Assembly: GCF_003369915.1 (NCBI RefSeq)
Contig: NC_046676.1
Location: 3,410,001 to 3,474,000, forward strand
Direction of reading: 5' to 3'
DNA from: Drosophila miranda
Lineage: Eukaryota; Arthropoda; Insecta; Diptera; Drosophilidae
DNA length: 64,000 bases
The stretch's first letter is position 1. Every line of letters starts with the position of its first letter. The translations under genes and the position numbers were made by a program. This document shows positions 43,857 to 55,900 of this stretch, in pieces. Under the pieces are notes generated by a model. The model saw only the letters and a program-made list of their open reading frames with translations. It made no database searches and was not told the origin of the DNA.

Positions 43857-44946
43857 TTTTTATACCCGATACTCAAAATGAGTATTGGGGTATATTAGAT
43901 TTGTGGTAAAAGTGGATGTGTGTAACGTCCAAAAGGAATCGTTTCCGACCCCATAAAGTATATATATTCTTGATCAGCATCAATAGCCGAGTCGATTGAG
44001 CCATGTCTGTCTGTCCGTCTGTCCGTCCGTCCGTCTGTCCGTCCCCTTCAGCGCCTAGTGCTCAAAGACTATAAGAGCGAGAGCAACGATGTTTTGGATC
44101 CAGACTTCTGTGATATGTCACTGCTACAAGAATATTTCAAAACTTTGCCCCGCCCACTTCCGCCACCACAAAGGGCGAAAATCTGTGGCATCCACAATTT
44201 CGACGATACGAGAAAACTAAAAACGCAGAATCGTAGAAGATGACTATATCTTCTAGAGTGCAAATTATTATAGCCAGAATCAAGAAAACAATTTCATTTT
44301 TTCTCGCCCTGTCTCTCTCTAACACACACGTAGCATAGCCGGCTTTGCTTAGAGTAAAACATTAGCGCCTAGATCTCAGAGACTATAAAAGCTAGAGCAA
44401 CCAAATTTGGTATCCACACTCCTAATATATCGGACCGAGACGAGTTTGTTTCTAAATTTCGCCACACCCCCTTCCGCCCCCGCAAATGATGAAAATCTGG
44501 GGATATTCACAAATCTCAGAGACTATTAAGGCTAGAGTAACCAAATTTGGTATCCGCACTCCTGTTAGATCTCACTATAAAACGTATATCTCAAAATTTC
44601 GCCCCACCCCCTTCCGCCCCCACAAAGGACGAAAATCTGTTGCATCCACAATATTGAGGATACGAGAAAACTAAAAACGCAGAATCATAGATAATGATCA
44701 TATATATCAGATTGCTGAATCTGGATCAGATCAGATCATTTTTATAGCCAAAAGGAACAAATCAATTTGCACTGGCTACGCAGCACCCGACGTCACGCTC
44801 AGACTGATTTTCTGTCTCTCTCGCACGCACTCCTTGTCGTGTCGTTTAATATTAGCGGCGTCTGCCGGAGGAGAGCCATACTGACTTAGTATCGGGTATA
44901 ACAGTAGAGTTGCGGTGTCCGCAGCAACTCACAACATTCCCCCTCG
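43857..44946 (+). mobile_element. DINE-1, near full length
   Basis: Both ends, minisatellite core and hairpin are present. An internal gap at about 44265 joins GAGTGCAAA to TTATTATAGCC, losing the segment that reads ATCTGAACCAGATCG in sister copies. Very similar to 53860-54975. Confidence 0.9.
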
Positions 44947-45509
44947 TTTATGAGTAATTCCTGGTTGAAATGTAGAAAAAAGTCTATGATCTTACCGCGT
45001 TGCATATATACATTATGTATGCACCAATTGAAAAGTATATGAGTATCGGGCTTAGAATGCGAAAGGGAGGGTACATAGTACTAGAGCTCTGCATGAACAA
45101 GCAACGAATCGATTTGTTGGGACTCGGTATTCGCTTCGTCTCGGCTTTCTCATTACATCGAATCGCTCGCCCAATACGCACTGAACGGAGCAGATATCGG
45201 TCTTTTTACTGTAACAGATCCAAAATTTAGGCTGACTCATACTTTGGACTGTCACAATTCTCGTTTCCCAGTTTGTGTAAAACTCGAAGAACCTTACTAT
45301 CAGAGACATAATGGATGGAACCGAGTTGGTAATGACTTTGGATGGAAGTGTGGAAATGGTAATGGAAATGGGGAACCTTTGAGTGGGATACGACTGCGAA
45401 CGGATGCAGGTGAAGACGCGCCTCTAATAGGCTTGATTTAACAAAATCATGGAATTGCAAATGATTTGCGATTAAAACATAGTTTCTGATTTCGTAGACA
45501 ATAATATTA
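44947..45509. other. Spacer before LTR relic, unassigned
   Basis: Contains a short open frame with a GNGNGNG run (45244-45441) but nothing recognisable. It may belong to the 5' part of the following LTR element. Confidence 0.3.
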
Positions 45510-47300
45510 TTGCAGAAGATTTCATGATCAGTAATGGCTTTAAACTAAATTTACCAAAAAAAATTCTGAGCTATGGAAGTGTAGAACTGCCTATAAGTGC
45601 AAGTAGAGACGACGGCTATGTGGGAAATTTTCACGCATGTGTGTGGATAAAGTTATGTCGAAAGGATGGAGATGAAAAGTTATTGGTTGTCGAGTCCGTT
45701 GGAAAGAAATTTAAAAACGTTTTGTTGGGAAAGACTCTTGTACATGCTACTGAAGATGGACAGATACCAGTAATGTTCCTAAACCCCACTTTAACGAATA
45801 AAATTATTCGAACAAATTGGACAGTTTCAAGAGGATTCTATGGTTGTAAACTGCGAGTGAAATGAATCACAAATGAGTAATCAGCGTGTGGAACCTGAGC
45901 CTTTGGAAAGATTACAGTTACAAAATTGGGTTCATCTACGATCAAAAGATAAAAGCTTCTTCCTTGTTAGAAAAGTTTTGGCATTGTATAAAGTAACAGG
46001 AAGAACAGCTTTGGTTAGGTATATAAGTGACACAGGTCAACACGTAGGATTCCACTGTCCATGAAGGAAGAAGCAAGAAAATTAATATCGGACACAGAAC
46101 GTAATGGAATAATATAACCGTCCATTAGCCCATGGAGTTCTCCAGTAGTGCGAAGATTATCGGAAGTTAAACTGGACTCAGTGGCAAAATTTTTACCTCA
46201 AAAGCGAAGTCTAGAACAATCATGGAAAGCGAGGATTCGAAAACCATACCGACTATACCACAGAAACGAGTTAAAGCACTCATTGAAGAGTACCAAAATG
46301 AATGTAGTGGCGAATGCCAAGGTCATCAAAAGACCAATCACGAGGATTAAAAACAATTCAATTGGATTGGTTGCCAGGAGTCAGCAACTGAATGGATCCG
46401 CCTATACGACCGTTGTGCTATGGTGGACCATCTACTAGAAGCCACGGAAAAATGCGTTAGTTCAATTCAGGAACACCGTTTCCCAGTCCAGCGTCCATTC
46501 GTGCCCGTGGTATTTGACTATTTTCGGGCAAGTGGACCGAGGTATATCAGATCCTAAATCAGGAGGCGTCACCAGTGGCGAGCGTGTTCACCAGTAATTG
46601 GGTAACCGGATTCTGAGTTATAATGGAATTACACTCTGCCCAGATTCGCAATTTAGAGTCTCATTAGGAATTCGGATAACACGATGGTGATGGTATTGTG
46701 GAGCGCTTTGGCAGAACCTTGGAGGCGAATCTTAGGAAGATAGTCGACACAAATTAAACAAATTGGGATGAACTTATTCCAATGTTTTTAATGGCATATT
46801 GCTTCGGAATGCAGGCAGTTGCCATATTTGGTAACGATCCAAGACTTCGGGCTGATTTAAAAATCTGCGTGACCCTAAAGTTTAATAGAACAAAATATGA
46901 TAGAAGAATCGGTTGAATGAAATTTACCAATAAGAAGTTACATCCAATTACGAAGTGACAGATTGACTGCTTCTCACTATATTATAATCCACAGCGGAAG
47001 AAAATACAGACGAATTGGGTTGTATATGGTCCCAATACAATCAGGGGAGAAACAACCGAAGACCGAAACTAAAAGTCAGAGACTAGCGCCTTACCATGGA
47101 GAAAAATAGAAAACAGGCTGACCACTGGAAATAGTCAGTCTTCGCTCTGAGTTGTTTAGAACCACATGTAAATCCGTGGAAATTAAAATCTTCTTCTCTC
47201 AATCCAGAAATACGACTACAATTCGTAGCTTGCCTGAATGTTAATTTGAAAAGAAATTGTCAAAAAATCTTGCCATCTCAATCAGTGCTCTTTCAATAGG
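45510..47300 (+). pseudogene. Gypsy-superfamily (Osvaldo/Ulysses-like) LTR retrotransposon relic
   Basis: A + strand open segment (45524-45865) reads LLVVESVGKKFKNVLLGKTL and VHATEDGQIPVMFLNPTL, as in the spacer between protease and RT of such elements. A later piece has the RT entry motif ISPWSSPVV (near 46120-46150). Further on are integrase-like fragments: RFPVQRPFVPVVFDYFRA, VERFGRTLEANLRKIVD and NWDELIPMFLMAYC. These are in different frames with stops and large gaps, including loss of the RT palm. The relic is a description only; it is non-functional. Sequence from about 47322 (TGTAGTGTGCGCGCTG) to the DINE-1 at 47641 may be a truncated LTR. Confidence 0.65.
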
Positions 47301-47640
47301 TCATCCAACTCGCCAATAAAGGTTATTGTAGTGTGCGCGCTGCGGTGATATACGTGATTGGCGCGTGTGCGTTCGAGGTCTACACACTTGATGTCCTCAC
47401 CACCCATGAAGTATACATAGGTGTAAAATAGTTGCACTGAGCCCACTTTGTAAAGCTATGTAAATGCTCGATGTACTTGTTGGCGTTTTCTGCCATTTTC
47501 TCTGTGAGTGTCTATTACAAACCAGCGCGCCTGTGTCCGTTCCAATTGTCTTTGTTGATTTCGTTTATCTCGTGCCTCTTGTAATTGAGACACACTCTTT
47601 TAGCGACTCACTCGCTCTTTGAAGAGCTTTCCCATCGCGA

Positions 47641-48750
47641 TTTTTATACCCGATACTCAAAATGAGTATTGGGGTATATTAGATTTGTGGTAAAAGTGGA
47701 TGTGTGTAACGTCCAGAAGGAATCGTTTCCGACCCCATAAAGTATATATATTCTTGATCAGCATCAATAGCCGAGTCGATTGAGCCCTGTCTGTCTGTCC
47801 GTCCGTCCGTCTGTCCGTCTGTCCGTCCCCTTCAGCGCCTAGTGCTCAAAGACTATAAGAGCTAGAGCAACGATGTTTTGGATCCAGACTTCTGTGATAT
47901 GTCACTGCTACAAAAATATTTCAAAACTTCGCCCCGCCCACTTCCGCCCCCACAAAGGACGAAAATCTGTGGCATCCACAATTTTAAAGATATGAGAAAA
48001 CCAAAAACGTAGAGTTGTAGAGAATGACCATATCTTTAAGACTGCGGAATCTGAATTGGATCGTATTATTATTATAGCCAGCATCAAGAAAACAATTTCA
48101 TTTTTTCTCGCCCTGTCTCTCTCTAACACACACGTAGCATAGGCGGCTTTGCTTAGAGTAAAACATTAGCGCCTAGATCTCAGAGACTACAAAAGCTAGA
48201 GCAACCAAATTTGGTATCCACACTCCTAATATATCGGACCGAGACGAGTTTGTTTCAAAATTTCGCCACACCCCCTTCCGCCCCCGCAAAGGACGAAAAT
48301 CTGGGGATATTCAAAAATCTCAGAGACTATTAAGGCTAGAGTAACCAAATTTGGTATCCGCACTCCTGTTAGATCTTACTATAAAACGTGTATCTCAAAA
48401 TTTCGCCCCACCCCCTTCCGCCCACACAAAAGACGAAAATCTGTTGCATCCACAATATTGCACATTCGAGAAAACTAAAAACGCAGAATCATAGATAATG
48501 ACCATATCTATCAGATTGCTGAATCTGGATCAGATCAGATCATTTTTATAGCCAATAGGAACAAATCAATTTGCAGTGGCTACGCAGCGCCCGACGTCAC
48601 GCTCAGACTGATTTTCTGTCTCTCTCGCACGCACCCTTTGTCGTGTCGTTTAATATTAGCGGCGTCTGCCGGAGGAGAGCCATACTGACTAAGTATCGGG
48701 TATAACTGTAGAGTTGCGGTGTCCGCAGCAACTCACAACGTTCCCCCTCG
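47641..48750 (+). mobile_element. DINE-1, full length
   Basis: Complete element with both termini, minisatellite core (47795-47830) and right hairpin. Internal sequence is nearly the same as the 3' unit at 50972-51906, sharing the GAATTGGATCGTATTATTAT variant. Confidence 0.9.
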
Positions 48751-50039
48751 TCTTTTTTAAAATCGTTTCAAATCTGCTTGGATAACAGAATTTGAATATT
48801 AATTCAATTAAATTAAATTAAATATAAATATTTTTACACGTATTCTGCGAGCAGTGGCTCTGGCATGTGGCCTTTGTAGCTCCTGCTGTTGCTGCAGTGG
48901 GTACTGCGGGCAGTGCGTGGGCCACGGCTGTTATGTTCACCGTGTTGTGCGATACTTTGGTATAGCAATTCGATTCCTACTATAGTTTAATTTTTTCTTA
49001 TCCCGCGCCGCAGGACGGCCACTCGTGGGCCACCTCTCCTTGGGCTCTCCAGGAAAGAGATCAAGTACCTCCCTCATGCCTCCTGCAATCTGTGAACGGG
49101 AGATCGAATTCCAATGTGTTGTAATAAGTTCGTACTCCGTCGCAGATCAGCCTTTTGTGTGGCTCTCTCACCGGCATTCGAGTCTTGCTAAATTGTTTGC
49201 ACACACGTTTGGTCCGGGGGAAGACAGCAATATTTTCAGCAGGGGGGAAGCCCTGCCGTGTGCCGTTCCGAGTCGTGCCCCAGTTTTTGGAGAGGCGACG
49301 TCGGTGCTACCGTGAGTGCCTGCTGGTCTTGCAGTTGCAATTGCTGGGGCTTCTGCTGTTGGTTCCTGCTTCTGCTTCCTCCAGAGCGTCCTCCCAGGAT
49401 ATCGTTGATGGAATGCTTTGTGTTCATCTGCTGCTGCTGGTGGTGGCTCCCACATGGGATGTGTGGTGGCAGACCAGGCCACCAGGGCACTCCATCGACG
49501 GGATAGAGGGGATGCTGGCCAGGGACCTGCGGCCAGGTAAGGGCTGTCCAGGAGTGAAGGGGCGGCGGCGTCCAGGTGTTGGAGCTGCTGCGGCAGACCG
49601 GAAGTCAACAAGTTCAACACAGACTAAAGAAGATTCTCGAACAAAAGGTTCGTTTCTTTTATTAACTTCAACTTTATGCGAATGAGCCGTTCGTTTTAAT
49701 CCTCGACGAGCTGCATGTTTGTTAGGAAAGGGAATGCTGCCAATGCCCTGTGCTGTGGGACAGCATTGACCCGCGCAAAAATTTGACGAAGGAGTACACT
49801 GAAACTTAGGATGGATTTGGGGCCACTGCTGATCTATGGCAACAACAGAGATTTAAACATAAGCTTGATTCATATTTATTTCGAAGGATGATATGATGCG
49901 ATGCGAGTGCAGAAAGTCCACGCCGGTTAGGAGCTCACGCGAGAGACGCTACCATGATCGGGATCCCACACAATAGCTAGATAATGCTCATGGCAGGAAG
50001 TGGGACATGTGGACGCGGTAAGGGAACCGTTTTCCCAGA
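48751..50039. other. GC-rich orphan segment between transposons
   Basis: Markedly more GC-rich than its surroundings (about 48850-49640). It contains overlapping open frames on both strands. One minus frame carries a Gln-rich octapeptide-like sequence (separate entry). The rest (49690-50039) shows nothing recognisable. It may be a displaced piece of a protein-coding gene. Confidence 0.4.
49236..49490 (-). pseudogene. Gln-rich fragment with Pax/eh1-like octapeptide
   Basis: The minus reading contains YPVDGVPWWPGLPPHIPCG just upstream, then HHQQQQMNTKHSINDILGG and a Gln-rich stretch (NQQQKPQQLQLQDQQ). HSINDILGG fits the eh1/octapeptide Groucho-binding motif found in Pax and some homeodomain proteins (HSIxxILG). 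No paired domain or homeodomain is visible on either side, and both ends run into stops. It is best read as an exon fragment or pseudogene; the parent gene is not identified. Confidence 0.35.
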
Positions 50040-50265
50040 TTCGTAGATCTGGTAGATACGGTTATTCTCAATAATTCTGCGCTTTTAGTTTTCTCGTATC
50101 ATTTAACTAGATACTGGATACAAAATTAAGTTTCTCTAGCCTTTAAAGTCTCTGGGATCTAGGCGCTCATCGGTTCGCACAGACGGACATACATACATGG
50201 CTAAATCCATTCGGCTATTAATGCTGATCAAGAATATAAATACTTTATGAGGTCGGAAAAAATTA
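50040..50265 (-). mobile_element. Old DINE-1 fragment
   Basis: Reverse orientation and strongly diverged, but landmarks are clear: ATTCTGCGCTTTTAGTTTTC, CTCTGGGATCTAGGCGCTCA, and CGGCTATTAATGCTGATCAA followed by GAATATAAATACTTTATG. Neither terminus is intact. Confidence 0.75.
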
Positions 50266-50475
50266 AAATTATCTAGCCTTGAAGGAAAGTGATTCATCAA
50301 TCGGATAAAATTATGAGTTCGGAACTGAGGGTTATTCTTCATCGGCTTAACTCAGGCTGTTGAGCTGTTTCAATTGAGGGTTTTATTGGTAGATTAAGTG
50401 GGTTCAGGTGAAGAGGCGACTCTGAGTAAATGCTTAAAGTACGCTTGTAAACATCAAATAAAACTTCCCATTACA

Positions 50476-51906
50476 TTTTTATACCCGATACACAAAATGA
50501 GTATTGGGGTATATTAGATTTGTGGTAAAAGTGGATGTGTGTAACGTCCAGAAGGAATCGTTTCCGACCCCATAAAGGATATATATTCTTGATCAGCATC
50601 AATAGCCGAGTCGATTGAGCCCTGTCTGTCTGTTTGTCTGTCCGTCTGTCCGTCCCTATCAGCGCCTAGTGCTCAAAGACTATAAAAGCTAGAGCAACGA
50701 CGTTTTATATCCGGTCTTCTGTGATATGTCACTGCTACAAGTATATTTCAAAACTTTGCCCCGCCCCCTTCCGCCCCCACGAAGGGCGAAAATCTGTGGC
50801 ATCCACAAATTCAAAGATACGAGAAAACAGAAAACGCAGAATCGTAGGAGATGTCCATATCTTCTAGAGAGCAAAATCTGAACCAGATCGTATTATAGCC
50901 AGAATCAAGAAAACAATTTCATTCTTTCTCGCTCTGTCTCTCTCTAACACACAGGTTTCATGGTCGGTTTCCGTCTGTCCGTCCCCTTCAGCGCCTAGTG
51001 CTCAAAGACTATAAGAGCTAGAGCAACGATGTTTTGTATCCAGACTTCTGTGATATGTCACTGCTACAAAAATATTTCAAAACTTCGCCCCGCCCACTTC
51101 CGCCCCCACAAAGGACGAAAATCTGTTGCATCCACAATTTTAAAGATATGAGAAAACCAAAAACGTAGAATTGTAGAGAATGACCATATCTTTAAGACTG
51201 CGGAATCTGAATTGGATCGTATTATTATTATAGCCAGCATCAAGAAAACAATTTCATTTTTTCTCGCCCTGTCTCTCTCTAACACACACGTAGCATAGGC
51301 GGCTTTGCTTAGAGTAAAACATTAGCGCCTAGATCTCAGAGACTACAAAAGCTAGAGCAACCAAATTTGGTATCCACACTCCTTATATATCGGACCGAGA
51401 CGAGTTTGTTTCAAAATTTCGCCACACCCCCTTCCGCCCCCGCAAAGGACGAAAATCTGGGGATATTCAAAAATCTCAGAGACTATTGAAGCTAGAGTAA
51501 CCAAATTTGGTATCCGCACTCCTGTTAGATCTCACTATAAAACGTATATCTCAAAATTTCGCCCCACCCCCTTCCGCCCCCACAAAAGACGAAAATCTGT
51601 TGCATCCACAATATTGAGGATACGAGAAAACTAAAAACGCAGAATCATAGATAATGACCATATCTATCAGATTGCTGAATCTGGATCAGATCAGATCATT
51701 TTTATAGCCAATAGGAACAAATCAATTTGCAGTGGCTACGCAGCGCCCGACGTCACGCTCAGACTGATTTTCTGTCTCTCTCGCACGCACTCTTTGTCGT
51801 GTCGTTTAATATTAGCGGCGTCTGCCGGAGGAGAGCCATACTGACTTAGTATCGGGTATAACCGTAGAGTTGCGGTGTCCGCAGCAACTCACAACGTTCC
51901 CCCTCG
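50476..51906 (+). mobile_element. DINE-1 partial dimer
   Basis: A first unit runs from the left end (with the variant GATACACAAAATG) to about 50971 (CATGGTCGGTTT). It is joined to a second unit that re-enters at the minisatellite core (CCGTCTGTCCGTCCCCTTCA) and continues to the right terminus. The block from CAGCGCCTAGTGCTCAAAGA to AACACAC therefore occurs twice. The right end abuts the gypsy-type gag-pol fragment. Confidence 0.9.
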
Positions 51907-53837
51907 TTTAAATTTAGTTTCCTGAAATCTATGACCAAACGTTTTTTTTATTTCCCTGTTCATCGGTACTTTTTTTTGGCTAAAACCCAAATGGGGTTGT
52001 TGTATGGTGACCGAGACGGTCGTCTTATACCACCTTTCAACAAGTCTTGAGATTCATTTACGAATTCTGAAACGCCCCTTGGATATGGGTACAATTTTGA
52101 ATATATGGGATCTTCATTTTCTGTTCGGATAGTGCCAATGATATTTGTATTATATGGGAGTGCTTCATTTGGTTCTGCGAAAACTCCTGTTCGGTTTCCT
52201 AGCATCAGCTGAAACTTTTGTGAAATTTATGTTTGCACATTTTAAAAATTGGCTTGTTTCGGAACCGAAGTTTGTTATTAATTTCTTATTCTTTAAGTCC
52301 AGTAGAACGTGACTCTGTTTTAGTAGGTCAAGTCCAATTATACCGTCAAATGTCGTAAGGTTTTGTAGAAAAAAAATGTTGAGTTGATATTGAAAAGGTG
52401 CATTATACATTTTTTGTCTATGCCATTATAGCCATGGATTGACTTCACTCGGAAGGGTTTATTTACTGGGGTTTATATGTTTTAATTCTTTTAATGGTTT
52501 TATGTAGTTTTTGGAAGCTCCTGTATCTATGAGTAATTTGACTGTTCTCCCTGCTACTGTCCTTTCTATGAACGGAAGCAAGGAGTTATGTCTAAAAAAT
52601 GAATCTGGTCATAATCTGAAAGGTCGTTCTCTATGCCATCAACTTCGACGTTTGCTATAGTTTGGTAATCCTGTTCTTCCTGATCGAGTGGGGTATCTTC
52701 TGCTTCTATGTGGTTAATTCTTTGTTGTTTCGGTCCCGTAAAACGTCCACTACTATTGTTCGGTCGCTTGTTTGTTTGTCCCTGGTTGTTGTACTCCGAT
52801 TGGTTGTTTTGTTGCTGAATTTGCCACTGGTTTTGTCTCTGAGGCGCGCTATTTTGTTGATACTGGGTAGTCTGCCTAAAACGTGAGGATGTGTCCACGT
52901 CCATTGGTTGGGCCTGTTCTGATTTTGGTAAAAATTCTTGTTTCCTATATTGTGGGAGTTTCCCTATTTGTCTTTGCCTTGGGTCCGTCACTAAATTCTC
53001 TCTGCCATGCTGTCTTTGTTCAGTTTTCTGAGCTTTTTCTTCCATGCTACGGGCGTAGTTTAAAGCGAAAATGTATCGATCATGATTAGCCTCAACTTCT
53101 TGAGCCAATGCCAAAGCAGAGGGTAGATCTTTTGGTCTTGCCGAGAATATAACATCACTTAAAGTCTTCTTGGTTTCGTTAATCATAATTGTTTTGTTTA
53201 TAAGGAGGGTCAGTTTCTTTTTTACTTCGTCATAGTACTGTAATAGTGTCAAATTTCCCTGCCGGAGCGTTGACATCTCTTGTTCAATTAAGTATATTGG
53301 TCGTTTGTCTGAGTACGTAAAGTCTAGTCGATCTATAATGGCTTTGAAATTAAGGGGAGTGTCGAAAGAAGAGAGTGCCATATCAGCTGAGTTCTTAACT
53401 TTGTTTCTCAGTATTCCGAAAGGTTGATGTTTTGAGCTACCGTCAAATTTCTCATAAGCTTTGTATGCGGTATGCGCAGCCTTCCTCCATGAGACATAGG
53501 TTTCATTCTTTCCCTCAAAGTCGGGCAGGGATTTCATAATATCAAGGGTCTCATTACAGACAGGGTCTGTTCTTATCTCTGCATCCTTGTACGCCACCAC
53601 TTGAGGAGCGTTAATTTGTACACTACTTAAGCTCTCCTGAATACCCTGTAGTTTTGAAGTGAAGCTCTGTTCCTGTACGGCTAGTGAGCTTGAAACCGCG
53701 GCCTCTAACATGAGTCTGATCTGCTCGTTTGATATAATCATTTCTAAATTTGTGTTCTCTATTAGGCCTTCCTGATAATTTGCTCCTTTTAGTTTCTGAA
53801 ATTCTTTTACCAAATCTTGTACTTCCTTATCACTCAA
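51907..53837 (-). mobile_element. Gypsy-type LTR element, gag and 5' pol fragment
   Basis: Minus strand. An intact gag-like frame of 423 codons (53837-52566) has a coiled N-terminus. Its capsid-type core reads LPDFEGKNETYVSWRKAAHT, then IDRLDFTYSDKRPIYLIEQE. A Gln/Asn-rich C-terminus with no CCHC knuckle ends DITPCFRS, as in insect gypsy-clade elements. A second frame overlaps the gag end (LLPFIERTVAGRTVKLLIDT, then GASKNYI: aspartic protease with DTG). It continues with interruptions through FDGIIGLDLLKQSHVLLDL to the start of RT (SPYNNPIWVLAKKK). The element stops there against a DINE-1; LTRs, most of RT, integrase and any env are absent. It is non-functional as it stands. Confidence 0.85.
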
Positions 53838-53859
53838 AACCTAAAAAAAAATGCACCTG

Positions 53860-54975
53860 TTTATACCCGATACTCAAAATGAGTATTGGGGTATATTAGA
53901 TTTGTGGTAAAAGTGGATGTGTGTTACGTCCAAAAGGAATCGTTTCCGACCCCATAAAGTATATATATTCTTGATCAGCATCAATAGCCGAGTCGATTGA
54001 GCCATGTCTGTCTGTCCGTCTGTCCGTCCGTCCGTCTGTCCGTCTGTCCGTCCCCTTCAGCGCCTAGTGCTCAAAGACTATAAGAGCGAGAACAACGATG
54101 TTTTGGATCCAGACTTCTGTGATATGTCACTGCTACAAGAATATTTCAAAACATTGCCCCGCCCACTTCCGCCCCCACAAAGGGCGAAAATCTGTGGCAT
54201 CCACAATTTCGACGATACGAGAAAACTAAAAACGCAGAATCGTAGAAGATGACTATATCTTCTAGAGTGCAAAATCTGAACCAGATCGTATAATTATTAT
54301 AGCCAGAATCAAGAAAACAATTTAATTTTTTCTCGCCCTGTCTCTCTCTAACACACACGTAGCATAGCCGGCTTTGCTTAGAGTAAAACATTAGCGCCTA
54401 GATCTCAGAGACTATAAAAGCTAGAGCAACCAAATTTGGTATCCACACTCCTAATATATCGGACCGAGACGAGTTTGTTTCAAAATTTCGCCACACCCCC
54501 TTCCGCCCCCGCAAAGGATGAAAATCTGGGGATATTCACAAATCTCAGAGACTATTAAGGCTAGAGTAACCAAATTTGGTATCCGCACTCCTGTTAGATC
54601 TCACTATAAAACGTATATCTCAAAATTTCGCCCCACCCCCTTCCGCCCCCACAAAGGACGAAAATCTGTTGCATCCACAATATTGAGGATACGAGAAAAC
54701 TAAAAACGCAGAATCATAGATAATGATCATATATATCAGATTGCTGAATCTGGATCAGATCAGATCATTTTTATAGCCAAAAGGAACAAATCAATTTGCA
54801 CTGGCTACGCAGCACCCGACGTCACGCTCAGACTGATTTTCTGTCTCTCTCGCACGCACTCCTTGTCGTGTCGTTTAATATTAGCGGCGTCTGCCGGAGG
54901 AGAGCCATACTGACTTAGTATCGGGTATAACTGTAGAGTTGCGGTCTCCGCAGCAACTCACAACGTTCCCCCTCG
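53860..54975 (+). mobile_element. DINE-1, full length
   Basis: Both termini, a long minisatellite core (54003-54052) and the hairpin (GAGTTGCGGTCTCCGCAGCA) are present. It truncates the upstream end of the gypsy-type element. Confidence 0.9.
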
Positions 54976-55252
54976 TTTTATTTATATCGCTATCAATCAA
55001 CTTGCAAGATTAAATTGTGTTTTATGTGGGGTTTTGAGTTTTTTTTTTTTTTAATGAGCACTCTACTCACATGTTCTTTGTACTTATACTATGTTGGTAT
55101 AGCTGCTTCTTGATGTCTTCTTGTTGGTACGTGTATGGTGTACGGTTTATGGTGTAGGGTGTACGATTTATGGTGTATGGTGGTATGGTGTCTTCTTTAT
55201 CTTCCAGATGTAAAAGTGGTTCTTGATGTTCAATTGCGTGTATTGGGTTGGC
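54976..55252. repeat. Short GTGTATGGTGTA-type tandem tract in spacer
   Basis: Between two DINE-1 copies, with a diverged tandem repeat of GTGTACGGTTTATG/GTGTATGGTG units at about 55125-55190. No gene. Confidence 0.6.
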
Positions 55253-55454
55253 TTTTTATACCCGATACTCAAAATGAGTATTGGGGTATATTAGATTTGT
55301 GGTAAAACTGGATGTGTGTAACGTCCAAAAGGAATCGTTTCCGACCCCATAAAGTATATATATTCTTGATCAGCATCAATAGCCGAGTCGATTGAGCCAT
55401 GTCTGTCTGTCCGTCTGTCCGTCCCTATTAGCGCCTAGTGCTCAAAGACTATAC
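55253..55454 (+). mobile_element. DINE-1 5' fragment
   Basis: Left terminus to CTCAAAGACTATA, then an abrupt change to Tc1-like sequence. The right three-quarters are missing. Confidence 0.88.
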
Positions 55455-55900
55455 TTTCTAGCAACACGGTAACTCAACGCACACGGCTAAACTCGTGAAA
55501 AATCGTCCCAATAATTCTAGTTTTCACTTAATCCAATGACTCAATAGCCCAGATCTAAGTCCCATTGAAAATCGATGAGCTCTGCATAAAAAACATTGGA
55601 AAAGTACGAGTCTGCACCAAAGGGATTGGATGAGCTTTTCTGATTAGTCGAGAGTATGCCAAAACTTATTCGGAATGTGATATAAGTAAAAAAATTTGAA
55701 ACGTACAAAAGTGGATACATGGATTTTTTTTGAACAAATTAAGATCTCTTAAGGAAAATAATCTCTTTAAATTGAAATTATTGTTTTTTGTCTTTCTCAC
55801 TAAATTGAAGAATCTATGAAAAAAAAATCACTGAAAACTGAAAAGTGATAAACATGTATCCACACGTGCTCGACACTGCAGATAGGTTTGGTTCCTTGCA
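55455..55900 (+). pseudogene. Tc1/mariner-type transposase relic
   Basis: The + strand reading near 55480-55700 gives ARLVKNR, SSFHLIQ, then NSPDLSPIEN and later SLHQRDWMSFSD. This is the end of a Tc1-like DDE domain (SPDLxPIEN holds a catalytic acidic residue). It is interrupted by stops. GTACAAAAGTGGATACATG and GTATCCACACGTGCTCG downstream may be remains of the terminal inverted repeat. Confidence 0.7.

Noticed and set aside
49155-49685. A 176-codon + strand frame in the GC-rich orphan segment.
   Set aside because: Composition is low-complexity (Leu/Arg/Ser) and the opposite strand carries the more protein-like reading with an octapeptide.
54004-54252. Short open frames that recur with near-identical translations (for example ending TRKLKTQNRRR).
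   Set aside because: They are translations of DINE-1 copies, which are non-coding; recurrence reflects the repeat, not a gene family.
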